DNA of 64,000 nucleotides from Runella sp. MFBS21 (GCF_029433105.1 NZ_JARNTW010000008.1:124001-188000), one strand, 5' to 3'; counted from the first letter of the stretch, positions 1-10,493 are shown. Notes: generated from the sequence alone by a model not told the origin. A program made the numbers and translations.

Positions 1-2427
1 GGTATTTACTTTGGCCGCATTTACCGACAAGTCCCATTGTAATTGCGAAGTAGGAGGCAATACCCTAACATTGATTGCGGCTTCTATTCCTTTGTTTTGT
101 AACGTTCCTAAATTGGTAAATACTGAGCTATAACCCGACGAAACAGGCAAACTTACCGTAGTGAGCAAATCGCTCGTGGTTCGATTATAATAATCAAACA
201 TAATGCTCACCCGCTGTTTGAACAAGGCTGCGTCGAATCCAACATCTACGGTTTTGGATTTTTCCCATTTCAAATCGGCATTGGGCAACACTGAAGGAAT
301 GACCGCCGCGCCATTGGAATAGCGACTACCCACGGCGTAGTTGCCCATGGCCTGGAAGTCGCCCAAACCGCTGATATTTCCATTTACTCCATAACTGGCT
401 CTTAATTTTAACTCCAATAGATTTTCGGGAATGAGTTGACTCCAAAACGCTTCTTTGTGCAGATTCCAACCCGCCGAAATCCCAGGGAAGGTTCCAAAAC
501 GATTTTGAGAACCCAAATTTGAAGCTCCGTCATGACGAATGTTGAGCGAGAGTAAGTAGCGTTGTTTGTAATCATAATTCAGGCGGGCAAATACCCCTTC
601 AATGCGCAAATCTGATACCGACCCAGCCACTGAAGTAGGCGTAGCCGCTGCGTTGAGGGTAGGGATATTATCCGTTGCCGCGCCTTCTCCCGCCGCCGAT
701 TGGGTTAATAAATTTCTTGAATAATAAGAGTAGCCCGCTTTGGCTTCGATGTTATGCTCACCAAAAGATTTCGCATACGTAAATACACCTTCTGCTTGGT
801 ACTGCATGGTTTTGCTATAAGAAGCCGAAGCCGAACGCGTAGTGACTACTGCACCTACGCCATTGAGCAAAGCGGCAGGCTGGAAAGTATAAGCGTCAGC
901 GTCTACTTTGAGCAACGAAAGTTGAGGCTCAAAAGTAAAGTTAGGGAGGATTTCCCAGCGTCCATTGAGCGAAACCGTCAGGTTCGAAAGGTTGTTATCA
1001 CCTTTGGGAGCATAGGGTCCTCTCAAAAAATAATCGGGGTTTCCAATCGTACGGCTTTGACCCGGTGCCATAGTCCCGTCTTCAAACTGATACTTGGCTG
1101 TACCTGGCAAAGACGGGTAACGGTAAAACATATACGAATAATTGGAGACAGGGTTGTTTTTCCGGTTGCTAAACAGCATCCTTGCCCCAATGCTCAGATT
1201 TTTCTTAATGTTTAGATTTCCATTCAAGTTAAGATTTAATCTTTTGTAATCAGTAGCCACTACCGTACCAGCACCTGTTATGTAGCCCATAGCCGCATTA
1301 AATGATGCTTTTTCGGTACTACCGGAGGCACTGATGTTGTGTTGGTGAGTCATACTATTCTGATAAATCAAATCCGAATAGTTGGTCTCTTTGTAAATAA
1401 TGGTTTTGGAAGGGTCTACAGGGTCAGGCATACTGGTCCAGCCTTCATTGAGTTTGTGTTGATTGTCGGGCGACAAATACATCACCGTATAGGCTGTATT
1501 ATTGCTAAGGTCATTGCCAGTACCTGAGCCATTGGCTTGCTGGTTTCGTGCTGCCAAAGCCGCGTTTTTATTGGCTGCCGCCACCGTCCCCAACCGGTTG
1601 TAGTAGATGTAATCATGTGCCGAAGCATATTCGGTACGTCTTCCGGGTTGTGAATTGGTAAAAGCATAGGAATAATTCACAACCGTTTTGCCTGACTTAC
1701 CCGATTTAGTGGTAATCAAAATAACCCCATTAGAACCTCTAGCTCCATAAATCGCCGTAGCAGCGGCATCCTTCAAAACCTGCATTGTTTCGATGTCATT
1801 GGGATTCAAATCCGTAAAACCCGCATCTCTTATCACCCCGTCAACGATGTAGAGAGGGGAGGCACCGTTGGGGTTGTTGATAGAAGTGCCGCCACGTAAT
1901 ATAATCCGAGAAGCGGCGCCTGGCTCTCCAGAGGTAGTCTGTACGCGCAAGCCAGGTACAGCTCCCTGCAAAGCCGCACCCACATTGGTGTAGGGAGCAT
2001 TCTGCAATACCTTGGTATCTACTTTAGAAATAGACGTTGTGACCGTCTCGCGTGACTGCGTTCCGTATCCTACGACCAGCACTTCACTTAGTGTAGATAT
2101 GTCTGGTTGCATTTCAACGTCCAGTTGCGTTCGACCCCCGATTTTTACTTCTTGGGTTTTGTACCCAATAAACGAGACAACCAACACATCCGCATTGCTA
2201 ATCTTGAGCGAAAATCGTCCTTGCGCGTCGCTGGTTGTACCAACGCTCGTTCCTTTTAGGAGCACATTCACGCCGGGCATTTCTCCTCCCTTTTCGTCAA
2301 GAATTTTACCAGAAATCGTTCCAGTGGTCTGTGCTGTTACAGCAAGACAGAATCGGACGAAAACAACAGCAAAAATCAACACGACTCGCACGAGCCGTCG
2401 GCACAATGGTAAAGCTTTGTTTTTCAT
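1..2427 (-). CDS. SusC/RagA-family TonB-linked outer membrane transporter (C-terminus beyond window)
   Basis: The frame is open from an ATG at 2427 to the window edge, giving 809 codons with the C-terminus missing. The N-terminus is a basic, hydrophobic signal peptide ending near AVTAQ. A CarboxypepD_reg-like domain follows (GTISGKILDEKGGEMPGVNV), then the TonB-box-like VLVVGYGTQ, then the plug signature PLYIVDGV and VLKDAAATAIYGARGSNGVI. These mark SusC/RagA proteins, which import oligosaccharides or peptides across the outer membrane with a SusD partner and TonB energy. There is no N-terminal STN domain, so direct FecR signalling is unlikely, unlike the SusC at 5092. The SusD partner should lie to the left of the window. 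Family call is secure; substrate unknown. Confidence 0.93.
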   Translation of the reverse strand, partial: MKNKALPLCRRLVRVVLIFAVVFVRFCLAVTAQTTGTISGKILDEKGGEMPGVNVLLKGTSVGTTSDAQGRFSLKISNADVLVVSFIGYKTQEVKIGGRTQLDVEMQPDISTLSEVLVVGYGTQSRETVTTSISKVDTKVLQNAPYTNVGAALQGAVPGLRVQTTSGEPGAASRIILRGGTSINNPNGASPLYIVDGVIRDAGFTDLNPNDIETMQVLKDAAATAIYGARGSNGVILITTKSGKSGKTVVNYSYAFTNSQPGRRTEYASAHDYIYYNRLGTVAAANKNAALAARNQQANGSGTGNDLSNNTAYTVMYLSPDNQHKLNEGWTSMPDPVDPSKTIIYKETNYSDLIYQNSMTHQHNISASGSTEKASFNAAMGYITGAGTVVATDYKRLNLNLNGNLNIKKNLSIGARMLFSNRKNNPVSNYSYMFYRYPSLPGTAKYQFEDGTMAPGQSRTIGNPDYFLRGPYAPKGDNNLSNLTVSLNGRWEILPNFTFEPQLSLLKVDADAYTFQPAALLNGVGAVVTTRSASASYSKTMQYQAEGVFTYAKSFGEHNIEAKAGYSYYSRNLLTQSAAGEGAATDNIPTLNAAATPTSVAGSVSDLRIEGVFARLNYDYKQRYLLSLNIRHDGASNLGSQNRFGTFPGISAGWNLHKEAFWSQLIPENLLELKLRASYGVNGNISGLGDFQAMGNYAVGSRYSNGAAVIPSVLPNADLKWEKSKTVDVGFDAALFKQRVSIMFDYYNRTTSDLLTTVSLPVSSGYSSVFTNLGTLQNKGIEAAINVRVLPPTSQLQWDLSVNAAKVNT

Positions 2428-2955
2428 AAAGACATGATAATAGATTATTAAAACTGGATTCAAATGTACTCTAAACAAAGGGCGGCCTGAGGGAATCAAT
2501 ATTTCACAATACCGAAATGACTCGGTATATAATTTTGAGAAATTTATCTTTCACAAAATTATTTTACACCCAAGGACACTTCCTCTACTTTCATTTGATT
2601 TTATAATACTATTTTTCAAAAGGGCAATATTATATCCCATAAGGCCTGAAAATCCTTAAATCAAAAGGTATAAAATGCGAAAACTAAAAGAAGATAGGAA
2701 TGAAAACGTAAAGCCAGCTAACTTAAAGAATTGATTTGTGCAGATGCGAAGCTTGGTATTGTTTGGGAGTGATACCAGCACATTTTAAGATACTATTGTT
2801 CCAATAAATTCCCTTTTCAATTCTAGCCCTTGCTTTGCCACTATTAACCTTCAATCCCTTAAAAACAAAAAAATATCTAACAAAAACCATAAAATATCCT
2901 TACCTTCATAGGCGTCATTGGTAAGTTGATTACCTTTGCTACTTTAAACATCGCT
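2428..2955. other. Divergent intergenic region between susC and the ECF sigma gene
   Basis: No complete gene is visible. On the minus strand, 2723-2833 translates to a stretch ending GITPKQYQASHLHKSIL and a stop. This resembles the extreme C-terminus of an AraC-type regulator, and no helix-turn-helix precedes it, so it may be a decayed remnant; this is weak. The region should hold the promoters of both flanking genes, but I could not place either confidently. Confidence 0.3.
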
Positions 2956-3546
2956 ATGTTAGAGTATAGCCGTCATCCAGAAGAAGCCCTCACCGCCCTA
3001 CTCCGCGAAGGCGACGAAGCGGCTTTTGTGGAAATATACCGACGCAACTGGCAACGAATGTACAATACCGCCTATAAAAGGCTCAAAGACCCTTTTCAGT
3101 GCGAAGACCTTGTTCAAAATATCTTCACAGATATCTGGGAAAGACGCACCAATCTCCTCATCGGAAACCTTCAGGCTTATCTTCAAACAGCAGTCAGGTT
3201 TCAAGTCATAAAATACAGCACACGAATGTCGGATGTAGCTCCTTTTGCCGACATTCTGGAATCGTCTTTAGCGTCGGCTATAGGAACCGATGACCCTCTC
3301 ATCGAAAATGAACTTCTGGATTTGGTAAAATTGTGGATAGCGGCTCTTCCCGCAAAACGCCGTGAGATATTTGTACTTTATTACCTTGAAGACCTATCTT
3401 CTGACCAAATCGCCGAAAGAATAGGAATTTCTCAAAAAACAGTTCAAAATCAACTAGCAACCGCCACCAATACGCTTCGTGAACAATTGTCTAAAGTATT
3501 AATGTTGTGCTTGGCATTACAGCTCCCAATCCGAATAATGGAATAG
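2956..3546 (+). CDS. RNA polymerase ECF-type sigma factor (FecI-like)
   Basis: Protein of 196 residues from ATG 2956 (MLEYSRHPEEALTALL). A TTG ten codons upstream is possible but less likely. Region 2 is seen in DEAAFVEIYRRNWQRMYNTA and QCEDLVQNIFTDIWERR. Region 4 is seen in LPAKRREIFVLYYLEDLSSD followed by the helix-turn-helix IAERIGISQKTVQNQL. Length and layout fit Bacteroidota ECF sigma factors paired with FecR. The next gene is a FecR anti-sigma factor, and the SusC at 5092 carries an STN signalling domain. Inferred role: substrate in the SusC signals through FecR and frees this sigma to transcribe the downstream susCD genes. Confidence 0.9.
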   Translation: MLEYSRHPEEALTALLREGDEAAFVEIYRRNWQRMYNTAYKRLKDPFQCEDLVQNIFTDIWERRTNLLIGNLQAYLQTAVRFQVIKYSTRMSDVAPFADILESSLASAIGTDDPLIENELLDLVKLWIAALPAKRREIFVLYYLEDLSSDQIAERIGISQKTVQNQLATATNTLREQLSKVLMLCLALQLPIRIME

Positions 3547-3661
3547 GCAAACAACGCTCTCTGAGCCTTTTTTGTAGGAGTTAAAGATTTTTTTTTATTT
3601 TTTTCATCTTGCTTTTGGGAGTTTTACTTGGTTAGGGTACATAGTATTATAAAGCAAAACT

Positions 3662-4867
3662 ATGAAACCTTACAATAGCCAGCCAGACTTGCAAAGTATG
3701 TTCAGAAAATACCTGAACGGCACCGCTACGCCCGAAGAAAAACGTTTGGTGGAGGCATTGTATGACCGTTTTGAAGAACAACCCGATATTCTCAACAGCT
3801 ACTCCGAGCAAGAAAAGCAATCGTTGGAATACCGCATGGAGAGTTATCTCAAAAACCACATTCAACACCCAACGCCTACGCTCCCTTTGACAGGGTGGGC
3901 ACGTTGGCGGCAGCGGCTTTCATGGCGCCATATCGCCGCTGCTTCGGTTTTGGTCGCTTGCTTAGGAGGTGGCTATTTTTATCTCAATACTCACAAACAA
4001 CCCACTCTCCAAACCCAAATTACCTCCCAAGACCTCACTCCTGGTGGCGACCATGCTATCCTTACCCTTAGCGATGGCTCAAAAATCATGCTTGATAATG
4101 TCTCCAACGGGATGTTAGCCAAACAGGGTGAAATGACCATCCACAAAGTGGAGCAGGGATTGGTGGCTTATTCTGGAAAGGGCTTGTTTGCTGAAAACCA
4201 GTTCAATACCATTACCGCCCCTACAGGTGGCAAATACAGTGTGGTATTGCCTGACGGTAGCCGCGCTTGGCTCAACGCCGAGTCTTCGCTCAAATTTCCT
4301 ACCGCCTTTGCCCAAAACGAACGCAAAGTCGCCATTACGGGGGAGGTTTATTTTGAAATTGCGCCTGATAAACAAAAACCTTTTTTGGTGGATGTTCAAG
4401 GGGTTCAAACCATAAAAGTACTGGGCACTCACTTCAACGTCAATGCCTATGGCGACGAAGCGGCGGTAACCACTACACTTCTCGAAGGGAGCGTCATCAT
4501 ATCATCAGCCCACACAGATGCAAAAGCGATTCGGTTGAAACCCGGCGACCAAGCGTCGCTCTCTAGCAAAGGTGCCATTCAGGTAGAAAAAGATGTAAAT
4601 ACCGAGAAGGTGATTGCGTGGAAAAATGGTTTTTTTCAATTTGAAAAAGCCAACATAAAAACAGTAATGCGACAACTCTCCCGCTGGTACAATGTGGAAG
4701 TTGCCTACGAAGGAGCCCCTTCCGACCGCACTTTTTCTGGGAAAATTGCGCGTAATGTCAATGCCTCAGAAGCCTTAGAAATATTACAATTTACGGGGGT
4801 CAATTTTCGAGTTGAGCAAGTCGGCAACGGTGCTAAAAGGGGCCGTATCGTGGTCACTACCCCTTAA
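3662..4867 (+). CDS. FecR-family anti-sigma factor
   Basis: Protein of 401 residues. The N-terminal cytoplasmic region (1-88) would hold the sigma factor. One membrane segment lies at about 91-108 (IAAASVLVACLGGGYFYL). The periplasmic FecR domain follows, with the typical TAPTGGKYSVVLPDGSRAWL, FPTAFAQNERKVAITGEVYF and VLGTHFNVNAYGDE. A C-terminal DUF4974-like secretin/TonB short domain ends in FTGVNFRVEQ. It sits 115 bp after the sigma gene and upstream of an STN-bearing SusC, the usual trans-envelope signalling set. It should act in the inner membrane, relaying the SusC state to the sigma factor. No defects seen. Confidence 0.93.
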   Translation: MKPYNSQPDLQSMFRKYLNGTATPEEKRLVEALYDRFEEQPDILNSYSEQEKQSLEYRMESYLKNHIQHPTPTLPLTGWARWRQRLSWRHIAAASVLVACLGGGYFYLNTHKQPTLQTQITSQDLTPGGDHAILTLSDGSKIMLDNVSNGMLAKQGEMTIHKVEQGLVAYSGKGLFAENQFNTITAPTGGKYSVVLPDGSRAWLNAESSLKFPTAFAQNERKVAITGEVYFEIAPDKQKPFLVDVQGVQTIKVLGTHFNVNAYGDEAAVTTTLLEGSVIISSAHTDAKAIRLKPGDQASLSSKGAIQVEKDVNTEKVIAWKNGFFQFEKANIKTVMRQLSRWYNVEVAYEGAPSDRTFSGKIARNVNASEALEILQFTGVNFRVEQVGNGAKRGRIVVTTP

Positions 4868-4972
4868 TGACAAGCTCCCCTTTACCCAAATCAATCATCC
4901 ATTTTTTAAGCTTTATCTTATGTAAAAAAACTACAAATCTCTTAAAGAAGAGCGAAGCCTAAAAATAAAAAA

Positions 4973-5003
4973 GCCGTAGAAGTGTTGGAGCCACTTTTAC
5001 GGC
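4973..5003 (-). terminator. Hairpin with T-run on the minus strand in the fecR-susC gap
   Basis: GCCGTA-g-AAGTG pairs with CACTT-t-TACGGC around a 7-nt loop (12 positions, one G-T). On the minus strand it is followed by a T-rich tail (complement of 4957-4972), so it looks like an intrinsic terminator for leftward transcription, although no leftward gene is visible. It could also fold in the rightward fecR-susC transcript. Confidence 0.45.
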
Positions 5004-5091
5004 GAAGTCTGGGCATCGTCTCCTCCGCTATTGCGGATGTGACCATTGTGTATCTAGTACTTATTGTTCAACCCAAACCTGTACAAAGTTA

Positions 5092-8000
5092 ATGAAAATT
5101 TGTGCGATAGTAAAACGCATGCCCCTACTTGGGCAAAAGGCCAATGAATGTTTCACATGGCCCCCTTCCCTCACCCGGAAACTGATAAAACAAATGAAAT
5201 TGATTGCTATCCTTTTGACCATAGTTTTTGTTCAAGCAAGTGCCGCCGGCTATAGCCAAAAAGTCACCTTGCGCGAAAAAAATGTTTCCGTACAAACCCT
5301 CTTTAGGTCAATCGAAAAACAGACCGGCTACGTATTTTTTTACAATAGTGAAGATATTCCCAATACCCGTGTAAGTATCCATCTAAAAAGCAGCTCTTTG
5401 ACGGAAGCGCTTGACCAATGTTTCAGCAACTTACCACTTACTTATAAGGTCATTGGAAATACCATAGCGGTTAAGAAAAAGGAGCGAACTTCTACCGAAA
5501 AACCCAAAGAAACAGGGCTGCTCACTCCTACCCCTTCGCCCAAAGCAGATTGGCATACTACGGATGTTTCTCCCCAAAAGGAGGTTTTGCAACTCCCCCT
5601 TCCTCTCTCACAACGTATAGTGGGGAAAGTGACTGACGAAAAAGGAGAAGGGCTGCCAGGAGTTAGCATTTTGATTAAAGGCACCCAACAAGGTACAATC
5701 ACCGATGTGCAAGGTGCCTATGCCCTTGAAGTACCTGACAACAAAGCAGTATTGGTATTTTCTTTTGTAGGCTATGTACCACAAGAAGTAGCGATCGGTA
5801 GTCGGCTGTCGTTGGATATCGTTCTAAAAGTAGATGAAAAAAACTTGGACGAAGTAGTGGTAGTAGGGTATGGCGAACAAAAAAAGGTCAATCTGACAGG
5901 GGCAGTTGACCAAGTGACTGCCAAGCAGTTAGAAAACAAATCGGTGGCAACCATTGGGCAGGCTTTACAGGGGTTGGTTCCTAACCTTAATATTACCTTT
6001 CCCGACGGAAATCCCGTCAAAAACCCTTCTTTCAATGTACGCGGTGGGACTTCGTTCTCAGGGGGAAGTTTCAGAAGCGGCGCACCGCTCATTTTGGTTG
6101 ACGGAATCCCGATGGAAATCAACAATCTAAACCCCTCCGACATCGAAAGCTTGTCGGTGCTCAAAGATGCAGCATCTTCTGCCATTTATGGTGCAAGAGC
6201 TGCCTATGGGGTCATTTTGATTACGACCAAAAAAGGACGGAGAAATTCGACTCCCAAAATTTCTTATTCTACCAATTATCAAATCCAACAGGCGGTCAGA
6301 CAACCAAAACAGTTGAATTCGGTAGAATACCAAGAAGCGGTCATTAATGCCCAAGTATTGGAAGGGGGAGTTGCGTCAAATGACGACCTTTTCAAACTCG
6401 AACAAGTCAAAAAATACTTCAACAACCCCACTACCGCCCCCAGCTACTATGTAGCAGGAGGTACCAATATTTGGGTAGCAAACATTGACCCCTTCGATGA
6501 GTTTTTGAAAAATTCAGCCCCTTTGAAATCCCACAATCTCTCCGTTTCGGGTGGATCTGAGAAAAGCAACTATTATGCCTCTGTGGGCTACCGCAACCAA
6601 GAAGGAATGGTAGCATTGGGTGAAGATTGGCGCAAGATTTATAACGCTACCCTGGGATTTTCGACCGATGTCAACAAATGGCTCAATATTGATTCCAAGA
6701 TATTATACACCCGCTCCGACACCAAAACCCCACACGGACAAGGCGGCTACTCGGCTTATTCCGACGGCTATTTTGCCTTTTTGGCACGGATAGGCTGGCG
6801 AAGCCTCATGACTCCGCGCTTTACACCTGCTGATTCTCCCGTAGGAGTAATGCCAACCCATACACCTCTCAATGCTTTCTTGAATAATGGTAATATCACC
6901 ACCCAAAATTCCAACTTATTTGCCCGCATAGAAGCCACTGTAAAGCTCATGGAGGGACTTAATTTTAAAACCAACTTTGCTTACAGAACCATCGACGAAA
7001 ACACCAAAATGTTTTTACCCTTGGTATGGCGCGTGGAAAAAACGTGGGTTCCGTTTGTGGAAGGCTTCAGTACCGTGAGCAAGACCTTTTCTAAAAGCGA
7101 CTACACGGTCTTTAATTCCTACTTTGATTTTTCACGTACTTTTGGTAGCAAACACGAAGTGGGGGCAGTCGCAGGTTTCAACCAAGAACTATCGACCTAC
7201 AAAGACCTTACCACCCAAGGAAACGATTTAGTCACCGACGCTGTTCCCGCTTTGAAACTAACTACCGGTGGCAAAACCTACGCCGACAACGAATCTCATT
7301 GGGCGATTCGGGGAGCGTTTGTTAGGTTTAATTATATCTACAACAGTAAGTATTTGTTTGAAATGAACGGACGCTACGACGGTACTTCCAAGTTTCCGAT
7401 GGGGCGTCGCTTCAAATTTTTCCCGTCTTTTTCGGCAGGTTGGCGCATTTCGGAAGAAAACTTCATGAAAGCTACACAATCCGTGCTTTCGAGTCTCAAA
7501 TTACGCGCTTCATACGGAAGTCTGGGCAATCAAGACGTAAACAACTACGCTTATATTGCTTCTTATGGACTTATCCCACAAGTAGCTTATCTCATGAATG
7601 GCGCAAGACCTATCGGCATCAACCCGCCGGGGTTGGTAAGTGCCGACTTGACTTGGGAAACGGCCACTACTATCAATTTCGGAGCCGACCTCACCCTCTG
7701 GAATCGATTCAATATTACTTACGATTGGTACAAAAGAACAACTAGCGACATTTTGACTTCTGCCGAACAACTTCCCTCGGTGTTGGGAACGAGTGTACCC
7801 AACAAAAACGCGGGAGCTTTGGAAACAAAAGGCTGGGAACTTTCTACCAAATGGATAGATCGTCTCAAAAATGGACTCAGTTATGATGTTACGTTGGTAG
7901 TCTCTGATAATCAGTCGAAAGTAACCAAGTTTTCGGGCAATCCGCAGCAAATCATTTCGTCGCTTTATGAAGGCAAACAAATGGGAGAAATTTGGGGTTT

Positions 8001-8664
8001 TGAAACCCAAGGCCTCTTCCAATCTTACGACGAAATCACTAACGCGCCCAAACAAACCCAAATCAACGGAGGAGTATGGCGCCCTGGAGATGTAAGATAC
8101 GCCGACCTCAATGGCGACGGTAAAATAGACAATGGCAATTCGACCGTAGCAAACCCTGGCGACCGCAAAATCATTGGCAATGCGATGCCTCGCTACCAAT
8201 TTGGCATCGGAGCCAATGTAGCTTGGAAAGGATTTGATTTTAATATGTTTTGGCAAGGCACGGGCAAACGAGACTATTGGACGGAAAGTTACCTGTATTG
8301 GGGATTAATCAACGGCACCAATATCAACGGCGGCAGCGGCACACCCGATGTGTATTACAACTCTTGGACTCCCGAACGAACTGACGCCTTTTACCCTGCT
8401 TTTAAACCCGCCCTCAAAAACAAACAAGTACAGTCGCGGTATTTGCTCAATGCGGCTTTCGTGAGATTAAGAAACATCACGCTAGGCTATTCGCTCTCTA
8501 CTTCTTTGCTTAGAAAAATCAAAATAGACAAAGTACGGGTCTATGCGTCGGGTTTCAATCTACTGTCGATTTCGAAAGTGCCGCGTTTCCTTGACCCCGA
8601 AAATATGGAAGACGCCTACCCTTTGATGCGTTCTACTACTCTTGGTCTCCAAATCAACTTTTAA
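5092..8664 (+). CDS. SusC/RagA-family TonB-linked transporter with N-terminal STN signalling domain
   Basis: Protein of 1190 residues. A long pre-sequence leads into a signal peptide (about 35-52, MKLIAILLTIVFVQASAAGY). The STN domain (about 56-128) contains VQTLFRSIEKQTGYVFFYN. A low-complexity linker is followed by a CarboxypepD_reg-like domain (about 175-245, GKVTDEKGEGLPGVSILIKG), a TonB-box-like VVVGYGEQKKVNLTGAV, the plug motif LILVDGIPM and VLKDAASSAIYGARAAYGVI, and a long beta-barrel ending in LGLQINF. The STN domain plus the upstream sigma/FecR pair indicates a transporter that also signals. The SusD partner follows 14 bp downstream. M35 could be a start, but long pre-sequences are common in this family, so the upstream ATG is kept. 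Confidence 0.94.
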   Translation: MKICAIVKRMPLLGQKANECFTWPPSLTRKLIKQMKLIAILLTIVFVQASAAGYSQKVTLREKNVSVQTLFRSIEKQTGYVFFYNSEDIPNTRVSIHLKSSSLTEALDQCFSNLPLTYKVIGNTIAVKKKERTSTEKPKETGLLTPTPSPKADWHTTDVSPQKEVLQLPLPLSQRIVGKVTDEKGEGLPGVSILIKGTQQGTITDVQGAYALEVPDNKAVLVFSFVGYVPQEVAIGSRLSLDIVLKVDEKNLDEVVVVGYGEQKKVNLTGAVDQVTAKQLENKSVATIGQALQGLVPNLNITFPDGNPVKNPSFNVRGGTSFSGGSFRSGAPLILVDGIPMEINNLNPSDIESLSVLKDAASSAIYGARAAYGVILITTKKGRRNSTPKISYSTNYQIQQAVRQPKQLNSVEYQEAVINAQVLEGGVASNDDLFKLEQVKKYFNNPTTAPSYYVAGGTNIWVANIDPFDEFLKNSAPLKSHNLSVSGGSEKSNYYASVGYRNQEGMVALGEDWRKIYNATLGFSTDVNKWLNIDSKILYTRSDTKTPHGQGGYSAYSDGYFAFLARIGWRSLMTPRFTPADSPVGVMPTHTPLNAFLNNGNITTQNSNLFARIEATVKLMEGLNFKTNFAYRTIDENTKMFLPLVWRVEKTWVPFVEGFSTVSKTFSKSDYTVFNSYFDFSRTFGSKHEVGAVAGFNQELSTYKDLTTQGNDLVTDAVPALKLTTGGKTYADNESHWAIRGAFVRFNYIYNSKYLFEMNGRYDGTSKFPMGRRFKFFPSFSAGWRISEENFMKATQSVLSSLKLRASYGSLGNQDVNNYAYIASYGLIPQVAYLMNGARPIGINPPGLVSADLTWETATTINFGADLTLWNRFNITYDWYKRTTSDILTSAEQLPSVLGTSVPNKNAGALETKGWELSTKWIDRLKNGLSYDVTLVVSDNQSKVTKFSGNPQQIISSLYEGKQMGEIWGFETQGLFQSYDEITNAPKQTQINGGVWRPGDVRYADLNGDGKIDNGNSTVANPGDRKIIGNAMPRYQFGIGANVAWKGFDFNMFWQGTGKRDYWTESYLYWGLINGTNINGGSGTPDVYYNSWTPERTDAFYPAFKPALKNKQVQSRYLLNAAFVRLRNITLGYSLSTSLLRKIKIDKVRVYASGFNLLSISKVPRFLDPENMEDAYPLMRSTTLGLQINF

Positions 8665-8678
8665 AACAAGTTTACAAT

Positions 8679-10493
8679 ATGCGCTTTATTTTAAACTATC
8701 GATATATAGCAGCTCTGCTTGCATTTTTTCTTTTCTCAGGCTGTGACGACTCCTTTATGGAACGCTACCCGCTTGATAGCATCGTTGACCAAAATTTTTG
8801 GGCAAGTGAGTCGGATTTGAAATTGTATGCCAATCGCTTTTATCCTACTTACATCGAAGGCTTCGACAATGCTTTGACCATCAGAACACCTTATGGCTAC
8901 GAAGGCTCACCTATTCCCTACGGAGATTTACATTCTGACAATGCGCTGCCCGAAAATGTCAACCGAGCGCCGATGATCAATGGCGTGTATGTCATTCCTA
9001 ATGCCGCTGGAAGTGGCGGTTGGAACTGGGGAAATGTGAGGGCACTCAACTATTTTTTGGTCAATTATAACCGCGCCAACATAGCCCAAAATATCAAAAA
9101 TAGCTACGCTGGCGAAATATTGTTTTTCAAAACAATGGAGTACTTCGACAAAATCAAACTTTTTGGGGAAGTTCCTTGGTACAGCAAGCCACTAGAAACT
9201 ACCTCTCCCGAATTGTATGATTCACGTACACCAAGAGCCGTTTTGATGGACTCCGTTTTGACAAGCATCAACAAAGCCATAAGTTGGCTACCCGAAAAAG
9301 GAAAAGAAGCAAACGGGCGCATCACCAAAGAAATGGCTTTGTTGCTCAAGGCTCGCGTTTGCTTATACGAAGGCACCTTTCGCAAATACCACACAGAAGT
9401 AGGGCTGTCGGGTCAAAAGTTTTTGGAAGAAGCAGTAAGTGCCTCCCAAGCCCTCATGAATTCGGGAAAGTTTAATATCTGGACTACGGGCGATACCAAC
9501 AACGACTATCATAATCTTTTCATTCAGAATGATTATAAAACCAATCCTGAGGTTATTCTTTGGAAAGAATATAGTAACGGCCTTTTGATGCATGGTTTCT
9601 TAAGGTATTTTTTGTGGAATCAAGGCGAAAACGTAGCAGGTTTTTCAAAATCATTGGTAGAAGAATATCTCTGCTCTGATGGATTACCTATTTCGGCCAG
9701 CCCGCTTTATATGGGCGACGATAGTCTTCAGAGCGAAATGAAAAACCGAGACCCACGTTTACGACAAACCGTCTGCTATCCAGGCCAATACGCCCTTGAC
9801 CCTAAAATGATCGGGAGTTTTATGGCACGAGGCAAAGGCTACAACAAACTCATGCCCGGCATCAGAGGCAGCGGAGAAGAATACCCCTCCCCTACGGGTT
9901 ATTGGCCGGTCAAATTCTGGAAAAATGACCAAGTAGAAGCCAATGCCTTACAAACAGGCACCATGCCCTGCCCTATTTTTAGATACGCAGAAGCCTTGTT
10001 GATTCAGGCCGAAGCCCATGCCGAACTTGGCACTTGTACGCAAGGAATCCTCGACCAAACCATCAACAAACTACGCAAACGTGCAGGAATGCCTGATTTG
10101 AATCTTACCAAATTACCACAAGACCCTAAACTAGATGCTCGATACGCTCAGTACTGCGGCTATGTACCCGCTGCTTTGATAAGGGAAATCAGACGCGAGC
10201 GCCGAGTTGAATTAGCTTGGGAAAATTTCCGTTGGGACGATTTGGTACGGTGGAAAGCCGGAAAATTACTGACTGTTCCTGAAGCTATTTTAGGGATGAA
10301 ATTCAACCAATTTCAATATCCGAGTGTAGTCGTAGGCAAAGATGTGTTCTTAGATAGTCGAGGTTATTTAGCTCCCTACAAAAACGCCCTTCCTTCGGGA
10401 CGAAGGTTTGAGGAGCCCAAACAGTACTATTATCCGCTCCCTACCGAAGATGTGGTCATAAACTCCTCCTTAAAACAAAGTGCTGGATGGTAG
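8679..10493 (+). CDS. RagB/SusD-family outer membrane lipoprotein
   Basis: Protein of 604 residues. A lipoprotein signal ends in LFSGC with the acylated Cys at 22. It continues DDSFMERYPLDSIVDQNFWASE, a typical SusD N-terminus, and has TPR-like helices such as EILFFKTMEYFDKIKLFGEVPW and FRYAEALLIQAEAHAELG. The C-terminal RREIRRERRVELAWE-type region (seen as LIREIRRERRVELAWENFRW) and the end YYYPLPTEDVVINSSLKQSAGW are family hallmarks. It binds glycans at the cell surface and caps the SusC encoded 14 bp upstream, almost certainly in one transcript. Confidence 0.94.
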   Translation: MRFILNYRYIAALLAFFLFSGCDDSFMERYPLDSIVDQNFWASESDLKLYANRFYPTYIEGFDNALTIRTPYGYEGSPIPYGDLHSDNALPENVNRAPMINGVYVIPNAAGSGGWNWGNVRALNYFLVNYNRANIAQNIKNSYAGEILFFKTMEYFDKIKLFGEVPWYSKPLETTSPELYDSRTPRAVLMDSVLTSINKAISWLPEKGKEANGRITKEMALLLKARVCLYEGTFRKYHTEVGLSGQKFLEEAVSASQALMNSGKFNIWTTGDTNNDYHNLFIQNDYKTNPEVILWKEYSNGLLMHGFLRYFLWNQGENVAGFSKSLVEEYLCSDGLPISASPLYMGDDSLQSEMKNRDPRLRQTVCYPGQYALDPKMIGSFMARGKGYNKLMPGIRGSGEEYPSPTGYWPVKFWKNDQVEANALQTGTMPCPIFRYAEALLIQAEAHAELGTCTQGILDQTINKLRKRAGMPDLNLTKLPQDPKLDARYAQYCGYVPAALIREIRRERRVELAWENFRWDDLVRWKAGKLLTVPEAILGMKFNQFQYPSVVVGKDVFLDSRGYLAPYKNALPSGRRFEEPKQYYYPLPTEDVVINSSLKQSAGW

